From Selaginella moellendorffii (lineage: Eukaryota > Streptophyta > Lycopodiopsida > Selaginellales > Selaginellaceae), in NCBI RefSeq assembly GCF_000143415.4, contig NW_003314287.1, forward strand, positions 208,203 to 272,202: a DNA stretch of 64,000 nt, given 5' to 3'. Under the pieces are notes generated by a model. That model saw only the letters and a program-made list of their open reading frames with translations. It ran no database searches and was not told the origin of the DNA. This document shows positions 20,451-34,349 of the stretch, in pieces (within the stretch, counting starts at the first letter, position 1; every line of letters begins with the position of its first letter). A program made the translations under genes and the position numbers.

Positions 20451-21439
20451 ATCATAAAGTGTGGAGAGATCACGCTCCACACAAGGATGCCCATCTATTT
20501 TACATGCCTTTTGAGTAGAGTGGTGTTTAAGATCCAAAAACTTGGAGGAACCAATATTCTCTTTTGTGATGGCATGTCATGTTTAAAAATAACCCTATTT
20601 TTAGATTTTCCATGCACATTGAAGATATTGTCGAGGAAATCCAATCGTTGTCTAACATTTAGTGGTCAAACAAGAGAAAGAATCAACATCCATATTAGAT
20701 TATTATAGTGCTTGTGTGAATCTTCTTGCCTTAATGGATATTGCAATATAGTTTACAAGTCATATTTCTTTGAGCTGTCATCTTCAATTAAATATAGTAG
20801 ATCTTTAGACTAATGCTCTTGGGTGTTTAATAATTTTTTACTTTGTTTCAAATCTCATTTCATATGTAATGACATCATTTGTTATCTATCAACTATTCCT
20901 GGTAGTATGTACTTTCCTAGAAGGGTGCAATGAACAAACTCATCACTCAAGCCATTTGGCATGGAATATCCAACATGTCAACGTAATAATGATTTCTCAT
21001 TGACACAGCTTGGTTGCTCTTTGCTTGCTAATGGCAGCCTCATGACACAAAACAAGCATGCATAGGTGACCCAACCTCACAACACACTATAGATGCTAAA
21101 ATAGGATCTTCGAACATGCTTACTCCAAGGTACTTGAAGAAATGTTGTTAAATGCAAAATCCCAAAGGGGTGGGGTGAGGCCTAACTTAACCTTTATTCC
21201 TCAATTCTTCCCACTTTTATTCTCCAACTTTGAGATTCTTAGGATTTTAAAATCCTTTGCATATTTTGTAGCTCAACCACCTCACAAGCCCTCATCTACA
21301 TCACTACCCTAACTACCTCTTTGATCATAAGTTTGATCATCTATGGTACAACTATACCATCCTTGCCCCTAACTAGGATGCAAATTTAATTTGCCTCACA
21401 TATTGGTGGATTCCTTTTTGAACTCTCCATTGACACATC
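20451..21439. other. No gene recognised
   Basis: AT-rich. Short frames only (for example 20487-20708 plus), with no recognisable domain. It may contain upstream exons of the J-domain relic, but nothing readable supports that. Confidence 0.35.
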
Positions 21440-24400
21440 TAATATACCCCTACTTATAGGGATATAGAGAGAGAAGCCAAAGGCTTTAACCCTTTTGAGC
21501 AAAGAAACCAAACCTATCAGTAAAGTTTAAATAGACTACTATAAATAGGCAGTTAGAGTTGTTTACACAGTCACCCCCTTTTAACAAGATAAGGAACATT
21601 AACAAAGAGGCGGGTGATATGACCAGTCGACAATAGCTACCCCATAACTAAATATTTCATCATGCATATAAAGTGCCAAAATTAGTCTGCCTATACTGGC
21701 CCAAACTCAAAGATCAATAAATAGACAATATCAAAGTTATAAACAATGATATTTGAGAGACTTAAGTATCAATGAATAAATCTTATATTAGAACACAAAG
21801 TATTCCAAGTAAATTTTTCATCTGATAAACCATATAGGAACCACCAGGATCATCATAATAAAAAAATATAGGATTTACTATCTAACAAAATTCAATAGTA
21901 AATATATCATAAAGGAAACTCAATAATAAAACTTAACTATCAAAAATTGCAAATAGAATGCCAAACAACTTACAAAAGATAACTCAAAGAACACAAAGTA
22001 TCATTGACTAGCAAGCAAAATGCTCGCAAATGTATCAGCCAAAAGAAATAACATCCAAATCTATCATAACTAACTCGAGCAACAATCACCAGAACATAAT
22101 GAATATTGCAAAATCAACAAACATAGTGTTCATGCCAACTATTGCATTAGCCAATCTGAATAGATCCCAGTCAACAATATAAAGGAACTCAAGTTATTTA
22201 AGCAAGTGTCAGTAACATTCTATTGATGTCTTAAACCCAACAAATCAATCCAAAGCAAACCATAAAGAACATCCCATCAATGAAGAGATGCATAATCATC
22301 ATCAAAGAAATAATCCACTATCTTGAAAAATGGCAAATCATTTACTATCAACAACAACTAAGTAAATCTCATAATAAGAATAATCAACTATTCCAATATG
22401 ATAGTCATTCATCACTAATGATTGCGAAATGCAAAGACTAACTTTAATATCGAAGCTAATAAGCTAAAGTGCCTTCCCCAACAATTCCTAACAAATGGAA
22501 TAATGAGCATAAAAACTTAAAAAACCAAAAGCTATAGAAGCCTATAGCCAAGTCTTGCCGAATAATGATCACAAATCTTTTATTAACGAATTTTAATGCC
22601 AAAGAAGAAATCATGTACAACCCATAATATCCTCCTTAACACATCCCAAAGAAGAATACAATTAAGTTGGACATCACCATCCTCAGCCAAGCACAAGGCT
22701 ACCAAAACTAAGTGAAAATCAGTGAGAGCTCACTACTCTCATAAAATCTAACAAAATCCAAAGTGCAACCTACCACTATGCATAATGTTACAAAAGAAAG
22801 GCACAAGGGTCACCTTCCTAAAAAAGTGCAATAACCACTTTTCTACACTAACTTTAGATTCTATCCAACTCAATTGCCTTAGCCCCAAAAGTCAATATTC
22901 GTTTTGGGTTGCATTATACAAACTATCTATTAAGGTAAAGTCAACTCTAACCGCTTTACTAGTTTATATTGGCTTATGAAAATGGAATGGTTTTCGGGCA
23001 AAATAATCAACATATTAGCCATTGGAAAAGTTTAAGAAAATTGGTGGAAAATTTTTTATTCTAGAGAAAAAATGACTCTTAATCTAGGAATACAAACTTT
23101 CAAAACTCAACAAACTCCCTCCTACTTACAAATTCACAAAGGTTCACCTCAATATAAATTCTTATGACCAATAGTATGTTTAAGCATCAAACACCGTCGC
23201 CTATACTTTCGATATCTAACACCGATATCCACAACATGCAAAATAAACATCCAAGACTCGATCATGAAGACTATATTTCAAATATCCACATTGCACTAAC
23301 ACTCTTCTTCAATCACCTTCAAAATTCAATATAAAGCCAAAACACTAATAAGAAAAATAACATGGAAAATCAAGCTCTAAGGAAAATTCCTCATCACTCG
23401 ACATAACAATGCCACTTTAATTAACACAAGTGTTAGCAATGTCAATGCCTTAACTACACACGTTCTCCATCTAACAACCTACTCCAAGTGCTAACGGATA
23501 AATCAGCAAGCCATAGTAAGATGCTATAACCCTTTTCAACACTTTAATAGACAAATTTAAGGAAGCAAGGAACCAACTTAAGCTTAGCATAAGAGATCAC
23601 CATAGAGAATCTAGTCAAAGCTACTACAATGTTACTTTGTACAAGTAAATTAACTTCACCATCAACCACTTTCATCATTTAACCAAGCAACTTTATAAAC
23701 ACATTGCTCACTATCACATGGATATGATATAAAATCACAATGACTTGATCATTAATCAAGTAACACTATGAAGAAGCCCACATTATTACTTCAAAAGTTT
23801 ACGTGAGTATCAAATGCCAACTCTATTCGACAAAATGCAATATAAATGCCACACCTAACTAATAGAAATTTACAATATCAAACACTAACTTTTGTTCACA
23901 ACACAGACAAGCTCATACCACTTTCCAACACCAAGCTACTCAAGAAGCAATAGCAAAGTTCCTTGGAAAAGAATTCAGCATTGTAACTTAAGTCTTCTAA
24001 CAGCAAGCCTAGATAAAATGGTTTAGCGCTTGATTGCTATCCATCCCATATCTCATCACTTCTAAGACCATCATAACCATCATGCATCAAGATAGGGTCT
24101 TTTGATTGCATAATATGAACACAAGCAATGAGTCACATCTCATTGTGAATCATCTCTTCAAGAAGGGAAAATGATTTACATATTTGATCCTTCGTCCTTG
24201 AGGACTTTCTTTTCAATTTTAACTTTAACTAAACTTGAGGCTTGAGTTCACACTACCTTCAGTCCAATTTAAGAAAAGCTTATGAGAGAGCACAACAATG
24301 ATTACTTGAACCAACAAACTAATCCCTATAGTCTTAATTGATCCACTTTTAATCATGCCTAGGAAGGATCCACTAGTGTTGTGCTAAACAGCTACAGACT

Positions 24401-24773
24401 AGCCTATTCGCCACTCATAGCAAACCCAGGGAAATTTATTTTAACCCACTGTACACCAAATCACTCATAGTAACCCCTAATAGGCTAGCATTTATCCAAG
24501 CGTAACCTTGAATTGCTAATGTGCCTCACTCAAGAGCCCAAGCGCAAACTTGTGCAAACAAAACTTCTTAATCCATCTTATGAGCCCAAGAGCAAGCTCA
24601 TATAACATAGTACGAAAAGGTAACCAAAATTCATACCCAAGGAACGATTGCGAAGTTTTTGCACCCAAACGTGTACCCACTTGGATCATTGTTTTCATCT
24701 TTACATATGCAATGAGATTAGTTACCCAATCTCATTAGATAGTACTTGCTGAGACTCATCCTCTGATACCAAA
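21440..24773 (-). mobile_element. Element C1: non-coding internal region of an LTR element
   Basis: At the right end CTCTGATACCA (24761-24771) is the reverse complement of a tRNA-iMet primer site TGGTATCAGAG and abuts an LTR starting at 24774, so the element runs leftwards. The far end (21440-22400) is the reverse complement of 48540-49140 before the LTR of C2. I see no gag or pol in 3.3 kb of AT-rich sequence. The left LTR was not located. Confidence 0.6.
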
Positions 24774-25394
24774 TGTAGTACATATGATTTTTACCCTTTA
24801 TCCTATGGTGATTTACCATATAACCACAAAGCGGAACCTAAACCCTCCATATACCACGTGTCATATGCCATGTGTCCAAGGATAGTGGTGCGAAACTCAA
24901 GTTTCAGAGCCTTGGGACACTGAACAAAAGAACAGAGCCAAACTCCCAAGCATGGAGCCAAAGAGCAAAGGAACCAGAATACGGAGCGACTCTTGAACAT
25001 TCAACCCAAGGAGTGAAGGGACAGGAGCACAGAGCAACTTGGAACAATCTTAGAGCATTCAGCATCCCAATGCTAGGACTAACACGCAAAACGGAGCCAA
25101 ACAAATTTTGGTGCTATTTTAGCATATTAGTGACCTAACGCAAGGATATGAGTACCCTACCAGCTAGCATGGTGTGGAACTTGGGCTTAGACCCAAGCTA
25201 AATGCAAAACAAGGACAAGCACACAAACAAAAGTTAAAGTATGCCTTAGGTTGGTCAGCCATACTTGACTTACCCACTATTCTCTACTATACATTTGGAA
25301 CCCCCCATAAACACCCCCCCAACACCCCCCTGCCCCCCCCCAAGGAACACATGCTTTGGGTTTTTACCCTTAGCCACCCTTAGTACTAGGAGTT
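24774..25394 (-). repeat. LTR C (5' LTR of element C1), partial
   Basis: It begins TGTAGTACATATG next to the primer site. It matches the reverse complement of 50060-50641 and, from about 25080, the fragment at 58790-59075 (for example GCTTGGGCTTAGACCCAA and the C-rich run at 25310-25340). Homology stops near 25394. Confidence 0.7.
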
Positions 25395-25861
25395 AATCTT
25401 TGGGACTACGAGGCTCCCCCAAAGTTTCTTCTAGCTTCACCCTAGTTAGGGATAGTTCATAGTAGGTACGCTAACACTCAAACCCTTCTCAAAAGATCAA
25501 AGTTGGTCCATGGTGCACTTTAGAAAGGGATCCCACGAATTAGTTTCCTTTTGCCTATATGGGTTTAACACCCACAAACTCGCATACATGTTAGACTCCT
25601 TGGTCCATATTTCAAGATGGGTTGGATGGAATACCCAAGTTCCAGTATTTGGCGGGGCACTGGAGCACCCCGCCATTTTCAGAGGTAGTGGCAACATTGG
25701 CAGGGAGCTAGAGGCTCACAAGCCGTTATCCCGCTGTGTCCTCCCATGCTGGATAGGCCCTTGCCTTGCTTGGCAGACTAGCTCTTGCCATTCCACACAC
25801 AACCAAAGAGGCACACAAGGCATCCATTTGCTTCCCTCCTAGCAATTTCAAGCACTTCTTA

Positions 25862-25897
<36 letters not shown>

Positions 25898-25965
25898 AAC
25901 ACTATTGGTCTCTCACCAGTATTTAGCCTTGGATGGAATTTACCACCCACTTAAGGCTGCATTCT
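25395..25965. other. No gene recognised
   Basis: Holds overlapping short frames on both strands (25510-25842 plus; 25726-25950 minus) without recognisable domains. Immediately right is element B with target site ATTCT (25961-25965). Confidence 0.35.
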
Positions 25966-27370
25966 TGTGAGACACAAATACCTAAGCCCCAAAGTGGAGC
26001 TGAAAGGGTGCCATGTGGTAGTGGCCGAAGCAGAAGCCAAACGAGCATAACATGTTTGGACTAAAAGTTCTGAGTTGAAGAGTTAAGAGTGGGAGTGGAA
26101 CTCCCAATGGAGTGCTTAAGCAACAAGCACGAGGCAATCAATAAGGGAGTTCGAGATGGACCCGAGATGGACCTTGAGATGGACCGAGATGGAATCCAAG
26201 ATGGAGTTCGAGATGGAGTTCGAGATGGATCCAAGATGGACTCGAGATGGAATCTGAGATGAGACCGAGACCGAGACCAAGACCAAAACCGAGTCTAAGT
26301 TCGAGTTTGAGACTGAGTCCGAGTCTAAGTCTAAGTTCGAGTCTGAGTTTGAATACTAATACAGGCTGTTGGGTGAAAGCCCAAAGCGATTGTCCCCCGG
26401 GGGGGAGTTGCGGGGGGTTTCAAAAGTATAGTAGGGAGAGTGTGGGGGTTGGACTCTAATGGAACCAGTTTTGCTAGGAAAAGCCAATATGGCCTAGGAA
26501 GGCTATACCCACGTGTTGGGTGATGATATAACCATTAGGAAGTCCAATGCTAGAGTGAATACAAACAAACAAACAAGGTAACTTGGTGAAGTGTTCAAGA
26601 GCCAGCTCTAGCTCCCTTGGGAGCATCGACCATGGCACTACCTACTTGGATACTTGGTATGGCTCAACGGAACCTCACTCTAGCTCCATGGCTAGAGCAT
26701 CCAAAGGCGGAAGGTGGGGACAGTACTCAGGAGGCTCGCGTAGTGCTACGGTGTTTCAAAATGTTGTCCCAAAGTCCCAAACAGTGGAAAGGAAGAGGAA
26801 TAGTCCTCTGGTGTAGTGACCAAGGATAGTCACATGTTAAGGAAATCCCAAAGGATAGTGGGATATAGTGACCAAGGATAGTCACATGTTAAGGAAATCC
26901 CAAAGGACAGTGGGATTTAGTGGTCAGGCCTGCAGGCCTTGACCTAGTGGCAATGTTGGCAAACACGGCCATGGATAGAAAGGGACTTGGTGGGGATCGA
27001 AAAGAGGCTATTCCCCAAGTCTGCAGGCATCCTAAGGATGTTAAGGAGTGGATCTAAGATGACCACTCATAGACAGATGGCCCAATCTTTGAGAGATGGG
27101 ACTGTGATGTAAGTGGTGTTGGATCACCAGTGTCATAAAGGTGAATAAGCATGGCCTTAGCATAATAGGTACCTTTGGGTGTTAGTCATGGGATCAAACA
27201 CGTGGAGCACTTGGACCAAGTGCAAAGGTTAAGTGGCATGGATGCCATTCTCAGGGCTAACAAGCCCCAAGTCTAGAATAGAACTTATGGAAGTTGTGAG
27301 TGAGACTCTTCTAAGTGGTCAGAAGTGTGGTTAAGTAAATAAAGTAGAATGGAAAATTTAATTGCTTATA
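25966..27370 (+). repeat. 5' LTR of element B
   Basis: 1405 bp, starting TGTGAGACAC and ending GCTTATA (decayed from GCTTACA). The minisatellite is short here (about 26150-26360). A 51-bp stretch near 26820-26930 (GTGACCAAGGATAGTCACATG...) is tandemly repeated twice and is absent from the A LTRs. Confidence 0.82.
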
Positions 27371-27373
27371 ATT

Positions 27374-27385
27374 TGATATTAGAGC
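27374..27385 (+). other. Decayed primer binding site of element B
   Basis: TGATATTAGAGC differs from TGGTATCAGAGC by one G-to-A and one C-to-T transition and has the same position relative to the LTR. Confidence 0.75.
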
Positions 27386-30300
27386 TATTCCTTAGTTCGA
27401 CTCTTATTGGTGGTCACTTGTCTTAGCATTGGAAGGTCCCAAGAGTTGGCCTATCCTCGAGGAGTAGCATGTCGAAAGGGCATAACTCTCCACCTTAGTT
27501 CATAAGTGAACATGTTGGCAATATGGTGGATAAAAAAGTCGACTTTGGGATCTTGGGAACAGTATAAAGTTTGTCTTAGAGAGTTGAGGATGTGATTCAA
27601 ATGAGCATTTGACGTAAAAAATTAGGTAATGTAGTTCTGGTAAACAACTATCATTGGGATCACAGAAAAGATAGAGATATGGGAAAGAGTCACAAGATTA
27701 TCCTTATATAGTAGAGGTTGGTGCTCATGAATTTGAGATTAGAATTAATGATCATGGGAGGTCAAATATAGATGAGGATACGAGTCCTTGAAATGGTAAC
27801 CAGGGCTACCTTTTATAAATGCTAGAATAAACCCAAGGAGTTGGGGGTGTACTTAGAGGATGAGTTGGTAATCTCATTATATGAACGAATAATCCTAAGG
27901 GGCAAAGGTAGCCCACAGGGAACGAAAAATAATCAAGTGTCAATGTAACATTTGCAAAGTTGGTCCTTATGAGTAGGACATGAATACAAAAAGATATATT
28001 CTAGTGAATTGACACCTCAAAAATAACCAAAAGACTAGGACCTTATGGATAATTGAATTAACAAAGTCCAAAAAGTTGGATGACTCAAGTGGAGTCAAAG
28101 AATGGTCTTAGAGGACTAGTGGAAGCATTTAGACTGAAGTATGTTGTACCCTATGAGGAACAGGGAAGATCATAAGATCCAAGCATGGGAACAGTGTGTA
28201 TTTCATTGATGGCAAAAGGTGCCATACTAAAATCGTGGGATAGATATTCCCAAAAGAAAACAACTTTGGTTCAGAGTTGTGCGCAAACACTATGGTGTAG
28301 TGCTAACGGATAGTTGGCATAGGTAACGACTGTGTTGGTCTTAGCAAAGACTTAAACACAAGTGCAAAATGTAATAAAGATAGGCTCGTGGAGCCGATAG
28401 TGTGAAAACACCAATGTGCCAAGATGTAATGCCTTGAGGTCAAGCTGATGGATTCATGAGAACCTTTTGCCAAAGGAATCCTAATGAAAATGGGAATGGC
28501 ATAATCTAAGTTGGAAGGCATGTGGTTAAAGTGTGGTGACCTAAATAATGATGGAGGTGTGGAAGCTTCAGCAATGAATTGTAGGACTTGACAACTATGA
28601 GGCAACTAAGCAAAAGGTGCAAAATAATTGATTGGATTAGTAGAAAAAACCTTTTATTGTTAGATATACCCCTCCAAGGGATAAATTGCTTATGTTGAGT
28701 TATAATAAGTCAATGTCGTAAAGGGAAATACTCATTGTCAAAAGAAGGTCATCATTAAGACACCAAAACACTCTAAAACACTAGGAAGTGGTGTTTGGAA
28801 TCATGATGGCATTAGATAAGGCCCAAGGGATTAAGTCTCTAGCAAATAATTGATAGGAGGTGTTATCCAACATCCAAAATTGTGAAGACAAGAGAAATTC
28901 ACCTATTCAAATCGGACAAAGCCAAAAGAGGATTTTGGCATGGCTCACAATGGGTATAAAAAGCCCCAAGGGTAGCGATATTAATCCCAATTTATAGGAT
29001 TACACGGTGAGCATATTCAAATTAAAGAATTACTCTCTAAGTTATTGAGTAAGTTCGTCCCTAAGAATATTTACTAAGGCATAGTAAAAAGTGCAAAACT
29101 ACCCTCTTAGATGGGAGGAGAATAACTAAAGGGAATGCATAAAGCCAAAAAGCAAATGGAAAATGGATAAAATTGAACCATAGAAATCAAAGGGTATAAC
29201 CAAGGATGGTTATGCAAGTTGGGAATGGAGAATCAAGTGAGTGCTTGAACATGTTGCTATTAGTAATTGTGATGCTATGAAAAATCTAAAGTATAGAATT
29301 GTCCATGTTAAATCATATGGCAAATAGAAAGCTTGTGAAAGGAGAGGCTTTAGCAAACTAAAGGACAGAGTCCCTTCAAGGTTCCCAAAAATAATTCTAG
29401 GTAGATTAGTACCTAGAAAGACAAGTATAAATGGTTCATAAAATGCACAAAATTAGAGTGGCGCAGCAAAAGCATGTGAAGCTTGCCATAAAGGCGAGGC
29501 TATCAAGGTTGGGGAAGTAATCCCTAAGTGTTCAAAGAGATGGCTTTGAATGAAAGTCAATAGTTAAAAACTTTCACACTTATACATGAAACCATGTTAC
29601 GCTAGTCAAGTGACTTGCTAAGTGAGATTAGTAGAACAAAGACCTTAATTAAAGGTATTAGCTTCAAAACGAGGTGGCCCATGGGGCCAAACATGGAGGA
29701 GTCCATGCATGATCACAAACTTATCAAGTGAAAGGACTTGGCAATGCGAAGGAACTAAGTTCCTAAACTATGATCTGTAGTGCGTTTTAAGTATAAGTTG
29801 GTGCACTGGCGTGGTGAGTCATACTAGGCATCCTGAGTGATGCTGTCCGTAGATGCATATACAAAGGTTAGGTTCGAGTCCCAACCCTCTAATGCTTAGG
29901 TTTGAGTCCCAACTCACTAAGTAGAATCTGAGGATAGTCATTTTCAGTGGTCATGGACTTTTAGTAAGGAGACTGGCTTGGGCACACCGCTAAGCGGCAG
30001 ATGCCCCAGAGTCGTGATGCATAATTAGATTGCTTAATATGAAAGTTGAGGATATCTAACTTGAACACTTTGGTGTAAGTGGCACCAAAATCATGGTGAA
30101 TAAGATGGGGACACCCAATCTCAGTTGCTATGGACCCTTGGCCAAAGGGGTTGGCTTGGGTGCACCGCCAAGTGTGGGGGAGGCTAGGGGTTATAGTTAA
30201 CAAGTTAAAGGTTTGGAAGACCTAGTACCTATTGGCAAACCTATTAGATTAGATCACTAAGTGATTTTATAGTTAAACAAGGAAAAGGTTCTTGTGAGGT

Positions 30301-31187
30301 TAAGGAATAAGGTTTCTAGTTCAAAGTGTTGATTTGAACTATTGATAATGGTGTGGCTTGGTCAAGGTGACCAAGTGGGAAGGACACCTAAGGGAAATAA
30401 ATTGCGACAATACAATGGTATTGTAGTGCAAGAAAATAGTCTCCAAGGAATGACCCATGAGTGGGTTGCAAGGTTGGGCCATGAAGAAAGCCCAGAGCAG
30501 AAAACATTGGGGAGACTTACTAGGGGTGAACACCCCTTAGTCTTGGCAAAGTAGAGCCTTTGCTATGGAACCAAAAAGATACCTTAAGGATGGAGATAGT
30601 GATCCTATGTTACTTAGTGTAACAATCAAAGGATAGGAGCAAAAGACTAATGACCATAAGAATCATTAAAAGAAATCCAAACAACAAAGTGAGCAAGGAA
30701 CACTTATGTATTGGATACTAATAGATCGTGGGAAAGAGGATATATTTTCAAGGATGAATTCCCAAATGCTCCAATTTAGCAAAGGTGAAAGCTCCAAGGG
30801 AGGGAGAAACAAAGTAGCTAAATGATAGAGCCGTGGACAACCCTAAGAAAATTAACTTTGAGAAGTCAAAATTAAAAGTTTTAAAGTGCAATGGTTATAC
30901 TAGTAGAGGTCAAAACTACTTCTGAATGAGTGGTCAAATTGAGATAGAGAAGGTGTCTCTAATAAATTTAGTATGGACTAAACTACCAAAAGGGGAAGGA
31001 TCACCATAAGTGGTCTAATAAGTCTTTGTTAGAGAGACTATGCTCCTTAAGGGATGGATAAGGCATGGTGAGCCCCGGTGTTAAACCATTGACGGATATT
31101 GGCTAGATGCCAAGGATGAGATAATTCATTATAGGTTTACTTTATAAAAATGTTTATCGTTCGATGAGGACATCGAACTTCATCTAT
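27386..31187 (+). other. Non-coding internal region of element B
   Basis: Collinear with 8822-11535. Includes a 1.1-kb stretch (about 28060-29140) missing from A, and the T-arm-like pair at 29871-29881 and 29899-29909. No coding domain is recognised. Confidence 0.7.
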
Positions 31188-31199
31188 GGGTGGTGGAGT

Positions 31200-32913
31200 T
31201 GTAAGACACAAATCCCTAAGCCCCAAAATGGAATTAAAAGGGTGCCACGTGGTACTGGCTAAAGCAGAAGCCAAACGAGTATAACACATTTGGATTAAAA
31301 GCTCTAACTTGAAAAGTCAAGAGTGGGAGTGGAACTCCTAATGGAGTGCTCAAGGAACGACCACGAGGCGAGTAATAAAGGAGTCTAAGATTGAGTCCGA
31401 GATAGACCCAAGATGGATCTTGAGATGGATTGAGATGGACCCGAGATGGAGCTTGAGATGGAGTCTGAGATGGACCGAGATAGACCCGAGATGGACCCGA
31501 GATGGACCAAGATGGACCCAAGATAGAGCTCAAGATGGAGTCCGAGATGGACCAAGATGGACCTGAGATGGAGTCCGAGATGGACCGAGATGGACCTGAG
31601 ATGGAGTCCAAGATGGACCGAGATGGACCTGAGATGGAGTCCAAGATGGACCGAGATGGACCTGAGATGGAGTCCGAGATGGAGTCCAAGATGGACCAAG
31701 ATGGAGATGGATCTAAGATGGACCCGAGATGGAATCCGAGATAAGACCAAGACCAAGATTGAGACTGAGACCGAGACCGAGACTGAGATTGAGACCGAGA
31801 CCGAGACCGAGACCGAGACTGAGACCGAGACCGAGACTGAGACCGAGACCGAGACCGAGACTGAGTCCAAGTTCGAGATTGAGTCCGAGTTTGAGTTCAA
31901 GTCTGAGTCTGAATACTAATACAAGCTGTTGGGTGAAATCCCAAAGCGATCATCCCCCAAGGGGGAGGCTGTAGGGGTTTATAGTAGAGAGAGTGTGGGG
32001 TTGGAACCAGTTTGGCCAGAAAAACCCAGTGTGGCCCAAGAAGGCTATACCTATGTGCTGGGTGATGATATAACTACTGGGAAGTCCAAGGTTAAAGTGA
32101 ACATAGACAGACAAGCGACGTAGCTTGGTGAAGTGTTCAAGAGCCGGCTATAGCTCCCCCGAGAGATTGAATGGTTGATGCTCCCAGTCCAAGTGTGAGT
32201 GGCACTACCTACTTGGATACCTAATGTGGCTCAACAGAACCTTGCTCTAGCCCCATGGCTAAAGCACCCAAAGGCGAAAGGTGGGGATAGTACCTAGGAG
32301 GCTCACGTAAGGACACAGTGTTCTAAAATATTGTCCCAAAGTCCCGGACGGTAGAAAGGAAGAGGAGCAGTCCTCTAGTGTAGTGACCAAGGATAGTCAC
32401 ATGGTGAGGAAGTCCCAAAGGATAGTGGGACTTAGTGGTCAAGCCTGTAGGCCTTGACACAATGGCAGTGTTGGCAAACACGGCCATGGACAAAAAGGGA
32501 TTTAGTGGGGACCACAAAAAGGATATTGGGGAAGGCTATTCTCCATGTCTGTAGACATCCTAAGGATGCAAAGGAGTGGATCTAGGATGACCACTCATGG
32601 ACAGATGGCCCAGTCTTTGAGAGATGGGACTGTGATGTAGGTGGTGTTAAATCACCAGTGTGATAAAGGTGAATATGCATGGCTTTAGCATAACGGGCTG
32701 ATATGTTAGTGGTACCTTTGGGTGTCAGTCATGGGATCAAACACATGGAGCACTTGGACTAAGTGTAAAGGTTGAGTGGCATGGATGCTATTCTTGGAGC
32801 TAACAAGCCCTAAGTCCAAAATAGGACTTATGGAGGTTATGAGTGAGACTCTTCTACGTGGTTAGAGGTGTGGTTAAGTAAATAAAGTAGCATGGAAAAT
32901 TTAGTCGCTTACA
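31200..32913 (+). repeat. 3' LTR of element B with long minisatellite
   Basis: Starts TGTAAGACAC and ends CTTACA. The minisatellite at 31385-31915 has higher-order structure: a unit of GATGGACCTGAGATGGAGTC type alternating with GATGGACCGA repeats about five times, followed by a long GAGACC hexamer run (31745-31880). Confidence 0.85.
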
Positions 32914-33059
32914 ATTCCCATACAGCCCGATTCACCAAAAGAGCCTCATGATGCAATAGGGTCCGGGCTAGACGGGGCTCTCACCCTCTCTAGCATTCTG
33001 TTCCAAAGGACTTAAACCCAGTCCACTGTAGAGGACCCTTCTCTAGATTACAATTTAGG

Positions 33060-33573
33060 GTGCAAGCTTGAAACTTACTAAATATAAAATATCTCTAGAT
33101 TGGAAATTTAAACATGGGACGAACACCATTGTGTTCAAGACAATCTTCACATTCCGTAGATATGCCAAATATTAAAATTTAGACACTTTCCATAGATAGC
33201 ATTTGGGACTAAAATGAGACTAACACAAAGGGCATGATAGCAAAAGTGTTTAGCAGACACAGTAAGCTATCATCTAATGATATTAGGGGACTAGTCTCAA
33301 TACACAAGGGTTTTTGTTAAGCCAATGCAAGACAAAACAAAAGAGAACTGAGAGTTAGGTTAAGTATGCTCAGCTAAAAACACATAGGAGTTCCTACCGT
33401 ATGTCCATCTAGCTAAGTATAGGTGCTAAGCCCAATTTACTAACACTTGAACAAGAAGGACTGATAAAAGGAACTAGCAATACAAGCCTCCTGCCGTCGT
33501 GGTAGTAAGGAAAGAATATCTAAAAGGACTAGTTGACAGATAGCTTTCGATACCCGCAGTCACATTTGCGACA
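33060..33573 (-). repeat. LTR C fragment
   Basis: Matches 59080-59513 in the same direction (GTAGATATGCCAAAT, GACACTTTCCATA, TCACATTTGCGACA) and the reverse complement of 49440-49990. It ends GCGACA at 33573, the conserved LTR edge. The rest of the LTR is missing. Confidence 0.7.
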
Positions 33574-34120
33574 AAATGGTAAAACACCAAGAACAAGACA
33601 AGCTATGTAGTCACATCCTATAGACATTGGAAACGGCAACACACCAAGGATGGGTGCAACACTAACATGATCACACCCCACAACACCAAAGTTCAATCTA
33701 ATAGAGTAGCATTAATAGCCTCAAGTGATATACTCCTTGATCAACGACCACATAGCTTTGTAAAAGAAGAAAATGCAATGAAGATCAAAAGAAAGAGTAG
33801 ATTTAAACACAATGATAGCTAGAGTTCTAGATCTTGTAAAAAGCTAATACAGATCTAGATCCAGAAAAGAATGAAGAAATAAAAACAAAAAAGCACAATC
33901 CCAAATACTAAAGCAAAGCACTACAAAAAAACTTTGCCCTTTAGGGACAAATTGCAATGCCTCTCACCTCCACCAATGTGAATGCTTAGGATATAGAAAT
34001 AGGTATATTAATTGGGGTTTAGGCCCTTACTTATATACAATGGATGGATTAAATTTAATCCCAAATGGATGGTCTATATGTTTTAGGACTATAATTAGTG
34101 TATTATTTAGGCATGGTAAT
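33574..34120. repeat. Dispersed repeat G and unassigned sequence
   Basis: The segment 33880-34025 (AATCCCAAAT..., CTCACCTCCAC..., ATTAATT near a TTTAGGCCC) resembles 37440-37580. A related inverted piece lies at 34350-34620 and another copy at 36420-36690. The rest is unassigned; no coding frame. Confidence 0.45.
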
Positions 34121-34204
34121 ACATACATAAACATACATATATACATATACATACACATATACATATATACATATATATATATATACATACACATATACAT
34201 ATAC

Positions 34205-34235
<31 letters not shown>

Positions 34236-34314
34236 CACACATATACATATATATATATACATACATATACATATATATACATACATATATATATAGATAC
34301 ATATATATATATTT
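34121..34314. repeat. (CATA)n/(TA)n microsatellite
   Basis: About 190 bp of alternating ACATAT, ATACAT and TATATA units. The long frames here (Tyr/Ile-rich on both strands) are products of the repeat and not genes. Confidence 0.95.
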
Positions 34315-34349
34315 ACAAACCTTTTATATATATGAGGTCCATGTCTACA

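Larger units (their letters stand above)
25966..32913 (+). mobile_element. Element B: second A-family non-autonomous LTR retrotransposon
   Basis: LTRs 25966-27370 and 31200-32913, with flanks ATTCT and ATTCC (4 of 5 match). Primer site at 27374-27385, polypurine tract at 31188-31199. The internal region is collinear with A but more decayed and 1.1 kb longer. No coding domain. Compared with A it shows many C-to-T and G-to-A changes, the pattern expected of old methylated copies. Confidence 0.85.

Noticed and set aside
31385-31974. Ser/Val or Glu/Thr repeat ORFs in element B
   Set aside because: Translations of the GAGACC hexamer run.
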